From Valencia hispanica (Eukaryota > Chordata > Actinopteri > Cyprinodontiformes > Valenciidae): 64,000 bases of DNA. The position numbers and the translations under genes were made by a program. Of this stretch, positions 54,796 through 64,000 are shown piece after piece (position 1 is the stretch's first letter; every line of letters begins with the position of its first letter). The DNA lies in the NCBI GenBank assembly GCA_963556495.2, contig OY747703.1:33715296-33779295 (forward strand), read 5' to 3'. Below the pieces are notes generated by a model, which did no database searches, had not been told where the DNA came from, and was given only the letters and a program-made list of their open reading frames with translations.

Positions 54796-57389
54796 CCCTT
54801 CCCTCGACGTTAACTTTGTTCAACATTTTTGCATGCGTTAGAATAGATGGAAATTATGAATGAAATGTAATCTGTAAGGTTGGCCTATTTCATTAATTAA
54901 TTCCCTTAATTAACGAGAAGTTTCCCGTGCTACTTTAGTGTGTGCTGTAAAGTTTGTTCTAACCCTGCGGTCGAATTACGCCTTTTCAGAGAGACTGACA
55001 GTCTGGTTTAATTAAAATTATCTCATTTATGAGATTGGTGCCCCTATATCTTTAACAAACAGGTTAAACTCAAACTTCATCAATAATTATATTAATATTA
55101 AATTATGGATTATAATTATTGATGCTCAGAAAACCAGACAACTTTTTATTATTAATAGTTACAACACTTAATTCCCAATCCCATTATTTAAACGTTAAAC
55201 CCATCCATCCAGCTGTTCATTCGTCCATCCATTACCTTGCAGTAGCTGGTTTTTACAGGTTCCCTATTCAGAGTCTTACCACTGTTGGAATCACCTTAAT
55301 ATTAGGTTAAAAAAAGCTTGAGAATTCATATTCCCTCAGAAAAATATTGTCCAGGTTTGATTAATATGTACACAGTTTATGCCTGGTTAGTTTTAGTTTT
55401 GTTCTACCAAAAAAAGTCTTTATGTTTTTACAAATAGAATAAAGATCTCAATAGTGTCATAATGTCTTTAAAGCATTTCTGCTCAGTGTATATTATCCAG
55501 ATATGGTTTGATCTTGAATTCATTTTATATTCAAGGTGATCAAATTCAGTGAAATAGCCCCTCTAGGTCGGTCTCAGTATAGGCAGCACCAAAGCAGATG
55601 CTAACTTCAGCGTTGTTAGCGGTTAGCCAGTTGTGTTATTCTTACAGTGCTTATTGTGTATCTTGTCTGTCACTGTCAATGTTTTCTTTCTCTACCCAGT
55701 AGACAAAATACAGAAATGCAAACAACGGCAAAATGCTTGAGGATTCTTTAGTGTTCACTTACTAACTACTTTCAAGGATTTAACAAAACCTTACTCAAAA
55801 AAATTCTGAGCCATCCAGAATTTGGTAGTTAAATGTCAGCATCCTCGAAGATAATACAAGGTTTTTTTTAAAGTCTGACTGTAATGCTGCTGTACTTTGC
55901 ACACTAGCCCTATGAGAAATTCAACAATAAGCTAATTTATCTCATTACAGTCATACTGCTGTCATAGATAGTGAGTGTGGCAGAACTCTCCAACTACCAA
56001 ACTGCTTAAAACTTTCACATCTGACAAAGCAAGAAGTTATCCGCTTATCAGCTGCCATATAAGCTCTGTCTTTTATTTTCCGTGCTTTTTCTTCTCTTTT
56101 GGATTCATAAAAGTTCAGACCTTCGCCGCTCTGTAAAGATTTGTCATACTGAGCAGAATTCGCAAACTCTTACTCAGCAAACGTATTGGTTTTTGCCAAC
56201 GGCTTAAAACACTAACAGCCAGATTCATTTTTTTTCTCTTTCTCTCTCTTTGAGGGAGCCTCCCAGTCGAGGCTACTTTAATTTCACACTTGGTAACTGC
56301 ACAACTGTTTCAGTCTGATGTATAACATGATTTTGAGCAGGCATTAGAGAGAAGCCTGTATATATTGGTGGCTTTCTAATAATCTCGCAAGCAGAAATTA
56401 AACATCTCATTTAAATAATCACAGGTGAAGAGGCATCTCTGTGTGGATCATAAGTATTTGTACAAACAAGTAATTGCAGAAAGGTATAATTTTCTGCTCA
56501 TTTAAGCCCAAAAGTGTTCCCACTCACAGTAAGTCAGGAGCTCAGATACACATGATTTTAAATGTCTATTTTCTTGTTTTAATTCCACTTCTTGACTAAA
56601 TTCACATGAACATCACTTATGGAATCCCTACATTAAAGAAGAAATTACTTGCATTTTGTTAGAAGTCACATCCGCTTTGACTCCTTATCCAACAAAAAGT
56701 TCCCGGACTGTCCCTAGAAATAAGTTGGAGATCCTTGAAATAATCTTTTTGTATCAGTTTGTGTTGGCATATTATTTGATTCTGACTTCTCTGAATTTCT
56801 ATCAAATGCATATTATGGTCAAATGCCTTGAACATTTAATGCTACAGTAAAACTGCCCCTCTTTTCTCCCCCATGTGCCATTGTCTTTACATGCTTAACT
56901 TGCTCCCCCACAATAAGCCTCCTTCAGTAACCTCTGTCATAATAAAATAATAATATAATGATTAGGGTAATTGTCTTCTTACATTTATAATTATCAGTGA
57001 AACCAGGATTATTTCAAATATTTAAAACTCCAACTTTCTACTGTTGTTCCCACTTGTCTGAGAGACAGCTGTAAGCACAACATGAACAACAATAATACAT
57101 TCAAAGGCTAAAAGAGTTAGCTGAGGTTAAAAATAGCAAGCTGACTCTGTCTGGACTGTTCACTGCACTAATAACAGACAGACAGCTGAACCACATTATA
57201 GAATAATTTTCCATCAGCTCCCACTTTAAAAACATTGTCAGGTTCACGGTAAAGACCGAAAGTGTTAGACATCTCTGACAACCTAATTAAGACCTTTTAA
57301 TGTTATAAACTCAAATCTGTAATAGTCAATTATTCAGTGTTTTGTTTAATTAGACCGGAAACATAACACAATTAAAACCTGATAATTCA
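54796..57389. other. AT-rich spacer, no gene recognised
   Basis: No defensible gene. At 55036 the octamer TGGTGCCC resembles a retroviral primer-binding-site start, but no gag or pol follows. Confidence 0.4.
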
Positions 57390-58300
57390 CAACATTTGAG
57401 ATAAACTGTATGTTAAGGCAACAATTAAGACACACTAGTTCCTTGAGTGACATCATGGAAAATTTAAATAAATTATATAAGACATTGGTTAAAAAAACAA
57501 AAAAACGTTCTACCTCCACTGGTCTGGTTGAACCTTGGGTACACTTTTTAGATGTCGGAAGGTGCCATGGCCATAAACAGCATGGACATGTACAGCCATC
57601 ATACTGTTTAGGATGGCTGAACAGATGGATTCTGTGTCCCGAAGGTTAAGGTTTTTGGTGCAACATGTCTGTAACAACCTCAGAATAAAAGCTAGTGAAC
57701 TTGTAGAGAAGCTGGTAAGTAGGTGTTACTAACCACAGCGAAATGAGTCCTGTGCCAACATAAACTAAAAGACCTTCAAGTTATTATTCTAAAGGCAGCA
57801 TAAGAATCCAGATTAGATGTTGCAAAAGCACTGAGAGGAAATGGTCTTAATTTTTGAAGCATCATGTTGTATGAGTGTTACGCTGAATGAGGGAATGGTG
57901 CATTTCACAAAATAAATGGTAGTGAGCAAAAACATATCTGGAAATATTGAGCAACATCTCAAGACATCGGTCAGGAAGTTAAAGCTTGGTACAAATGAGT
58001 CTACAAAATAGACAAGGCCTGTAAGCATTCCACCAAAACACATACAAAGAGGCTTATGGACAACAAAGTCCATCAAGAAGCCTTCATCTGCTTCCCACAG
58101 AAAATTTGGGAAAAGCTGTAAAGGTGTGTCTGAGTAAGACAGCCTACCAACCTGACTCAGTTACACAAGCTCTGTCAGGAGGAACGGGCCAAAATTCCAG
58201 CAAACTATTGTGGGAATATTGTGGTAGGAAACCCAACACATTTGACTCCATACAGTTTATTGATGGCAAATATTATGAAGATGTATGTGAATTTCTGAAA
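57390..58300 (+). pseudogene. Tc1/mariner transposase relic, nearly full span
   Basis: Decayed plus-strand Tc1 copy of a subfamily different from 36.1 kb. Landmarks in order are GACATCATGGAAAATTTAAA and LYKTLVKKTKKRSTSTGLV-like frames near 57450-57530, an ASELVEKLVS segment near 57690-57715, a TTAATTTTTGAAGCATCATG region near 57848, then CTTATGGACAACAAAGTCCA near 58050, and NLTQLHKLCQEERAKIPANY near 58150-58205, corresponding to the C-terminal TNLTQLHQLCQEEWAKI block. The end TGTATGTGAATTTCTGA (58283-58299) resembles the start of the right inverted repeat. Stops and indels are everywhere. It is inactive and old. Confidence 0.75.
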
Positions 58301-59447
58301 TGATCAATCTGCCTGTTAGCAAATATAAATACATTTTTAGTGTATGCAAATATCCGGTTTTAAGTATAAATAAACAAAGCTTTCTAAAAGGTTCATTAGT
58401 TGCTAAATTAGAAATCAACTATACATTTTGTTTTATAGTCAATGCAGGGGTTAAAAAGTGTTTTGTTATAAGTTGTTCAGGTTGAGTGAAATGTATTGAG
58501 ATCTTTAAGGAACTGTTTTGTGGTGGGTCTCGTTAGGAGCAGAGAACTGCTTGAAAGTTTTGGCCTGCACCCCCTTCCCTCCTCCCTGCTGTTCTGTCTG
58601 TCTCTATTATGCTGTGAGGCCAGGCAGTCACAGCCAGCTGTTCCACTTCAGAGACAATTAAAACAAGCTGTTCTCTGCTACTGCTGCTTCTGTTATTTTA
58701 GTACCAAATCTGTTTGAATATAAAGCACCCGTACAATAGAGCTCAGTGATCCACATCCTGGACTGGTTAATCTCTGTTATACTGTACCTGACCTTTTAAC
58801 TTAACCAATGTGCACTTTTGACCTGAATCAAGCCAATCAGCTTGTCTGCTTAAAGTCATTCTGCTTTGTCCACCCCTCCTTCTCCTCTCTGCGTTGGGGT
58901 CTTTATTTCTACCATTCAGAAATATTTTCCATTCTCTGCCTCTGTGGCTTTGGCAAAACTGCAATGGTCCCACACCCAGAAAAGGGATCATGCATTACAT
59001 GAGCCGCAATAAATCACAAGTTGTTCAGTTGCAGCCTGATTTAAATGTCATTAGCTGCCTGTGGTCTGCTAAAGAGAGGGAGGTGATCTTTGGGAAAAAG
59101 CTCATTTTGGGATCGATGTTACTTTGGAGGTCATAATTGAAAAAGTTCATGTCCTGTTCATCTGAACTCTTTTCATTTGTGATACAGTTGGGCTGTTAAT
59201 TTTAACATTTTTATTTGATAAGCTCCTTATCAAGCTGCGTAAATGTGAAGTCAAAATAAACTATAGGCATGTGGGAGATCTGGGAAAAATATTTAATCCG
59301 CTAGTTTTCCACTATCACTAAATAAGAATGATTTGAAAAATAGGAAAACCGTTTTGATTGCATTCCCATTAGGCATGGGGTAGTTACCATCTATCAAGGT
59401 ATACTAAAGTTTTCTGGCCTCCTAATTTCATGGTTTAAAGTTCTTTT
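58301..59447. other. Spacer, nothing recognised
   Basis: No recognised gene, RNA or element. Confidence 0.45.
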
Positions 59448-59680
59448 AGGGTGCATTCACACCTGCCCTGTTGAATAAAAATGTGTTTGTTTGAAAAGTC
59501 AGGTTCATTTGAGAATGTGTGAATTTGCAATCAAGCTCTGGGGGGGATCAAAAAGGCAAACTCTTGTCCACCTAAAAACATAGTTCTCTTTTCAATTTAA
59601 GTCAACTAAATGCAGGAAGCAGTTGGCTTTACAGTGCATTGTGGAAAAACGCAACTAAAACAAACACATGTAGCAGTATG
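59448..59680 (+). mobile_element. Third copy of the GTGCTTTCACACCTG repeat family
   Basis: It begins AGGGTGCATTCACACCTGCC and contains TTTGAAAAGTCAGGTTCATT, GCAAACTCTTGTCCACCTAA and GCAGGAAGCAGTTGGC, matching the left part of the 43885 copy. The right part is missing. Confidence 0.5.
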
Positions 59681-60164
59681 ATTGTCAGGAAAAATGGCTT
59701 GAGGTCACATGTGGAGGGAGACAGTGAAGCATAAAGGTCATAAAAACACCACCAACAATATATAAAAATACATGACACACCATACTTAGAAGAAGTGGAA
59801 GTTTAAGAGAAGAACAGGAAATGTTTTCTTGGAATGAATAAGTAGATCCCATCATCACACAGGTGAAGAAGGAAATAAATGATTCAAAGATACGGTTAGT
59901 AAAAACCTTATTTTAAAAACAAACTTGGACCTGCAGAATGTGCCAACAACAGTTGTACTGGGTTTACCAGAGAAGACACTGCCCCTGCTGCCCCCTTTTT
60001 GCTACTGCAAACTGCTGCTCAGGAAAAACGGATACTACACTTTTTCCATGCTCATAAGAAAGGAAACTATTTGGGGGGAAAAAGTTGACAATGGTGTGGG
60101 AACAAAAAAAAGAACACTTTTGTAAATGCCATTAAAAAGTGAAACAGTGGTATTCATACTAGGT
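59681..60164. other. Spacer, nothing recognised
   Basis: No recognised gene or element. Confidence 0.4.
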
Positions 60165-60875
60165 TAAGGGTGTGCCATCTTGAGTGCCTCACGATTCAAT
60201 TCGATTATGATTTAATCGCTATGTTTCAATTATAAAACTATTATTTTTGTTGCACCACCCCCCCCTCCCCTTTCATGGCGACTTTCTACTTTTAAATCCA
60301 CCATTCAGCTTCAATCAATTGCCGTATCCAAACAAATTTATGTCCAGTCTTTTATTTATGTGAAACCACAACAAAAAGTCAAATGTGTTTTATACTCCTA
60401 TCAAGGTCATATTTTTCCATGAAAGCTAAAGGAAATGTGTGTTAGCAATATAAGTATAATATTGGCTGACCATATTTTGAGGAGAGGACATTTGGCCCAA
60501 TCTGTAAACACCTTTGAACACAGGCTCTGTTTACTTACAGAAGAATTTTGATTTTAATATTTTAACTGTTCCTGCTATATGTGGTTAGAAAGAATAATTA
60601 AATGAACTTCATATAGGTTTTTACAGGTCAACCATTACAGAAATGACTTTAAAATCTCAATCCATCCATCCATTTTCTGTACCCGTACTATCTCCAGCAG
60701 TCACAGGGCAAGAGGCGGGATACACCATGGTCGCCAGTCCATCGCAGGGCAGACTTTAAAATCTTTTAAAATAAAAAAGGAAATCATTATTAATCTACTG
60801 TATTAAAAAATTACCTATAATAATAGTCACATTTTAAGTCATACAAGACAAACATTACAGAAAAATCTGAAATAG
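60165..60875 (+). mobile_element. Outer-hAT family copy, left part, with SINE insertion
   Basis: TAAGGGTGTGCCATCTTGAG and the following about 700 bp match 18678-19310 (for example CTATCAAGGTCATATTTTTC, CATGAAAGCTAAAGGAAATG and ATTACAGAAATGACTTTAAA). The right terminus is missing: a LINE fragment follows. A 94-bp SINE piece splits it at 60658-60751. No target duplication survives on the hAT itself. Confidence 0.8.
60658..60751 (-). mobile_element. Truncated SINE tail, perfect 13-bp target duplication
   Basis: GACTTTAAAATCT lies on both sides (60645-60657 and 60752-60764). The insert starts CAATCCATCCATCCATTTTC and contains CCAGCAGTCACAGGGCAAGA and GTCGCCAGTCCATCGCAGGG, the 3' part of the SINE seen at 29383-29746, in the same orientation. 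A 5'-truncated SINE with a duplication of this length is a classic LINE-mediated product. Confidence 0.9.
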
Positions 60876-60954
60876 TACTGTAACATCCACATTGGAAGAC
60901 CAAAACCTAGGACAATAAAAATAAGCAACACGTAAACATACAAGAAAACCACAA

Positions 60955-61451
60955 ACCCTAAAAAAGAACATGCTAAGCAATTTTAAAAGCCTTTCTATAG
61001 AAATGCATCTTCAGTGTACTGTTTAAATGGTCCAATTCAGTAATGGCACGGAGATCCAAAGGAAGTTGGTTCCAGAGCGTGGGTGCCACCACTGAGAAAG
61101 TCCGGTCACCCCAGTGCTTAAGCTTAGTCCACGGTACATTCAGTAGAAGCTGGTTAGATGGCGTCATGGACCTGCCACGCACATAAACACTTAAAAGTTC
61201 CGACAAATAAGGAGGAGCTAGGCCATAAAAAGATTTTTCTTTTAAACAGTAAAAGTTTAAAATCTATTCTAAAAACAAAGAGGAAGCCAGTGCAAAGAAT
61301 ATAAAAGAGGGGTAATATGCGCATGTCGTGAGGTGTTGGTTAGAAGACAGGTGGCTGCATCATGGACAAGCTGAAGGCGATTTAGGCTGGACTGGGAGAC
61401 CTCGACATTGAGAGCATTGCAATAGTCTATTCTTGAGCTGATCAAAGCATG
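60955..61451 (-). pseudogene. LINE ORF2 C-terminal fragment (L2/Rex1-like)
   Basis: The minus strand reads HALISSRIDYCNALNV near 61450-61405, LQLVHDAATCLLTN and ITPLLYSLHWLPLCF with frameshifts, then an open segment 60973-61206 with APPYLSELLSVYVRGRSMTP (bridging the frame), KHWGDRTFSVVAPTLWNQLP and LKMHFYRKAFKIA at the end. This is the post-RT C-terminal domain of a LINE related to, but clearly diverged from, the L2 copies at 34 and 63 kb. The upstream part was lost where the plus-strand L2 joins at about 61452. Confidence 0.78.
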
Positions 61452-61452
61452 A

Positions 61453-62137
61453 ATGCATTTATCTAGGTTGGGTCAGTTTCGCTCTCTGCTGAACAAAACG
61501 TTTATAATAAATGATCTGATTTTAGACCATAATCTTCATTGTTTATTTTTAACAGAAACTTGGCTGAGTGCAGATGCCCCTGTTGTTCTTACAGAGGCCT
61601 CCCCACCTAATTTTAACTTCACTTATTCTACGAGGAGTAGCAAAAGGGGAGGCGGAACTGCTTTTATAAGTTCATCAACACTTTCCGTCAAACCTGTTTT
61701 ATTTGATAACTATTTTACTTTTGAATATAATGCAAATGTTTTTAGCACTCCTCAGATTTTATGTGTCACAATTTATAGGCCTCCTAAAAAGAGTGCACTT
61801 TTTATTCAAGAATTTTCAAGAGTTTTTATCAATTTTGCACAACTCCTTTGAAAGGATCATTTTAGCTGGTGATTTTAATCTACATATAGATAACCTTTTA
61901 GATCCTTTATCAACAGATTTTTTAAACATCCTGACTTATATGGATTTTAGCCAACATGTCATGCAGCCGACTCACAACAAAGGACACACCCTGGACTTGG
62001 TCATCACGCATGGCCTTTCCACCCGTGTGTCCTCTGTTGTTGACTTGGCTGTCTCTGACCACTACTGTGTGTTTTTTAACATCACCAGTTTTATTCAGCA
62101 GGAGAACCTCCGAAAAATGAAGAGAAATTGTAGGGCG
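61453..62137 (+). pseudogene. L2 APE-type endonuclease domain, frameshifted
   Basis: The first frame contains NKTFIINDLILDHNLHCLFL followed by TETWLSADAPVVL, the region around the catalytic Glu of the APE-like endonuclease (LTETWL), then RGGGTAFISSSTLSVKP and ILCVTIYRPPKKS (the YRPP block). After a frameshift near 61840 it continues RIILAGDFNLHIDN (GDFN with catalytic Asp/Asn), HTLDLVITHG and VSDHYCVFFN (SDHxxV, catalytic Asp-His). This enzyme nicks target DNA to prime reverse transcription. The extreme N-terminus is missing. Confidence 0.88.
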
Positions 62138-62148
62138 GCAGAGAGAAA

Positions 62149-62787
62149 ATGGAGGAAAAGTTAAACCACAATAAACCATCAAATATACACAGATCTTCTC
62201 AAATTATACAACAATGCAGTAAGAAATTCAAGAAATTCATAACTCCAAAATCATCTCGGAACATAAAAATAATTCCAAAATCCTTTTTTCCACCATTGAT
62301 AAACTTTTTAATAGAGCTACTACTGCATTTCCTAAAACCCCCTCAAACACTCTGTGAGGAGTTCGCAGACCACTTCAGAGGGAAGGTGGACACCATCAGA
62401 TGTAAGATTTTATCTTTTCAGAGTAACATGGTTTTAGACAAATCTGAGTGTGTGTCCTTACCAGAGGAAATGCTGGACAGTTTTGTCCTGGTAGAAGCTG
62501 GGACTCTTGATAAAGTTTTCTCCTCAGTGAGGCCCACCACATGTGTTTTGGACTCGATTCCCAGTTCCTTTTTTAAGCAATTTTATGGATCTTTTAGAGA
62601 TGAGATTTTAACCATGATGAATTGCTCCCTTCAGACGGGGGTCTTTCCTACCGCCTTTAAAGGGGCGGTAGTGAGGCCCCTGTTGAAGAAGAGCAATTTA
62701 GATTTTAACGATTTTAACAATTTTAGACTGGTATCTAACTTACCTTTTTTAGGCAAAATTTTAGATTTTTTTTTTAATTCAACTTAA
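62149..62787 (+). pseudogene. L2 linker and first reverse transcriptase motifs
   Basis: A 212-codon frame between the endonuclease and the RT core. It includes FADHFRGKVDTIR, a VLDSIPSSFFKQFYGSF block, then MNCSLQTGVFPTAFKGAVVR and PLLKKSNLDFNDFNNFRLVS (RT motifs 1-2), ending at a stop caused by a T-run shift near 62770. It is the normal L2 region joining endonuclease to RT palm. Confidence 0.85.
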
Positions 62788-64000
62788 TGATTTTATTAAT
62801 GAGCACAATGTCCTGGAGAAATTTCAGTCTGGTTTTAGGGTGAACCACAGCACAGAGACGGCCCTTCTAAAGATTTTAAATGATTTTAGATTTAACTATG
62901 ATGCACAGAGGGTGACAGTGTTGGTTCTACTGGATCTAAGCGCTGCCTTCAAAACAGCAGACCACACTATTCTTTTAACCCGTTTAAAACAGATTGGCCT
63001 CTCTGGTGCTGTTCACAAATGGTTCACATCCTATCTCACAGACAGGACTTTTATGGTAAGTTTAGATACCTGCTCCACTAGGGTCCATAGGATTACATGT
63101 GGTGTGCCCCAGGGTTCGATTTTAGGCCCAGTGCTTTTTAACCTGTATATGCTCCCTCTTGGCAGCGTCATCAGAAGACATGGAGTCAGCTTTCGCAGTT
63201 ATGCTGATGATACACAGCTATACATCTCCATGTCTCCCGATGACACAAGGCCAATGGATGCACTTTTTAACTGCATTTTAGACATTAAATCCTGGATGGC
63301 AGAAAACCTTCTCCAGCTCAACCAGGACAAAACTGAAGTTTTAGTCATCGGTCCTGAGGCTCAGAGAGAGAAACTTTTACCAAAACTGCAATCACTGTCT
63401 TTTAATCCCTCTTTACAAGTGAAGAACCTGGGCGTGATTTTTGACTCTGAGCTGACTTTTATTTCTCACATAAAAAATATTACTAAAATAGGTTTTTATC
63501 AACTAAAGAACATTGCCAGAGTCTGCCCCATTCTCTCTCGGGCCAATACGGAGACACTGATGCATGCTTTTATCTCCAGTAGAATTGATTACTGTAATGC
63601 CCTGCTTTCTGGTCTTACCAAAAAGAGTATATCAGGTTTACAACTACTACAAAATTCAGCAGCACGTGTCCTGACGAAGACCAGGAAGTGGGAGCACATT
63701 ACACCGGTCTTAAAATCATTGCATTGGCTCCCCGTACATTTCAGGATCGACTTTAAGGTTCTTTTAATGGTTTTTAAGTGTCTTAGTGGTCTTGGGCCAT
63801 CTTATCTCTCTGAACTGCTTTTACCATATAAACCTTCGCGGTCTATGCGCTCCTCTGGCAGCCGTCTCCTTGTCACCCCAAAAGTCAGGACACACACGCA
63901 TTGCGAGGCGTCTTTCCCGTTTTATGGCCCTCACCTCTGGAACAGGCTGCAGGAGGACCTCAGGGCTGCAGAGAACGTTCATGTTTTTAAGAGCAGGCTC
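62774..64000 (+). pseudogene. L2 reverse transcriptase core, partial at window edge
   Basis: An open frame of about 409 codons continuing past the right edge. Motifs are FQSGFRVNHSTETALLKILN, motif A VLLDLSAAFKTADHTILL (the catalytic Asp in LDL is kept; the usual AFD reads AFK, codon AAA), motif B GVPQGSILGPVLFNLYMLPL, motif C FRSYADDTQLYISM with both Asp, NLGVIFDSELTF, SRIDYCNALLSGL and LWNRLQEDLRAAENVHVFKS at the edge. Apart from AFD to AFK this part looks intact. The frameshifts upstream still make the element defective. Confidence 0.88.

Larger units (their letters stand above)
61452..64000 (+). mobile_element. L2 LINE, long copy running off the right edge
   Basis: A plus-strand L2 element beginning near the start of the endonuclease domain and continuing through the reverse transcriptase to the window end. 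It is about 95% identical to the 33585-35262 copy over the shared RT region by eye, in the opposite orientation. At least three frameshifts break the ORF (about 61840, about 62150, and a T-run near 62765-62775). The 3' UTR would lie beyond the window. It is joined head-to-head with an older LINE fragment on the minus strand. Confidence 0.9.

Noticed and set aside
55036..55044. A retroviral primer-binding site (TGGTGCCC)
   Set aside because: No LTR end CA beside it, and no gag, pol or env in the downstream 6 kb. The octamer is too short to stand alone.

Overview
This window looks like teleost fish nuclear DNA, and I found no host gene that I could defend. The evidence for a fish is the repeat content: Tc1-like transposons with long inverted repeats, many hAT elements with exact 8-bp target-site duplications (TSDs), L1/Tx1-like, L2/CR1-like and I/Nimb-like LINEs, tRNA-derived SINEs of types common in ray-finned fish, and long pure GA, TA and CA microsatellites. 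The spacers are AT-rich with short, unremarkable open frames. I cannot name the species. No virus-like gag, pol or env gene, bacterial operon, CRISPR array or canonical tRNA/rRNA gene was seen.

Layout: 1-0.5 kb is the C-terminal end of a LINE on the minus strand. 0.58-8.2 kb is dominated by an L1/Tx1-like LINE (3.1-8.2 kb) with a broken reverse transcriptase, a 751-bp hAT element inside it, and a long G/C-rich 3' tail. A second copy of the last ~300 bp of that LINE lies at 0.58-0.89 kb. 8.4-18.6 kb holds LINE and Tc1 relics, a repeat with a Myb/SANT-like reading-frame remnant, TA and GA microsatellites, a perfect palindrome and a TTAA-flanked MITE. 18.68-21.20 kb is a hAT element with a second hAT nested inside it, both with perfect 8-bp TSDs.

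22-33.5 kb carries SINEs (one with a perfect 10-bp TSD), an L2 3' end split by a Harbinger-type MITE, and a short hAT. 33.6-35.3 kb is a 5'-truncated L2 LINE on the minus strand. 35.55-38.49 kb is a composite: an inverted-repeat element, probably ISL2EU-like, that took in a full-length but dead Tc1 and then, about 20 bp away, a hAT. 39.6-46.9 kb has V-SINE-like repeats, a LINE relic and a 1.26-kb hAT that keeps N- and C-terminal pieces of a transposase.

48.5-50.5 kb is a LINE with an uninterrupted 700-residue reading frame whose catalytic FADD box reads FADE. 52.7-54.8 kb holds a possible element fragment, a 242-bp tandem duplication and a promoter-like stretch with three tandem CCCAGCA boxes. 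57.4-58.3 kb is a decayed Tc1. 60.2-64.0 kb is a pile of hAT, SINE and LINE fragments ending in a long L2 copy that runs off the right edge and is nearly identical to the 33.6-35.3 kb copy in the opposite orientation.

The parts do not work together as a pathway. The window is a layered record of insertions, and nested TSDs give the relative order of many of them. All family names come from my memory of domain and terminal motifs; no database search was run.
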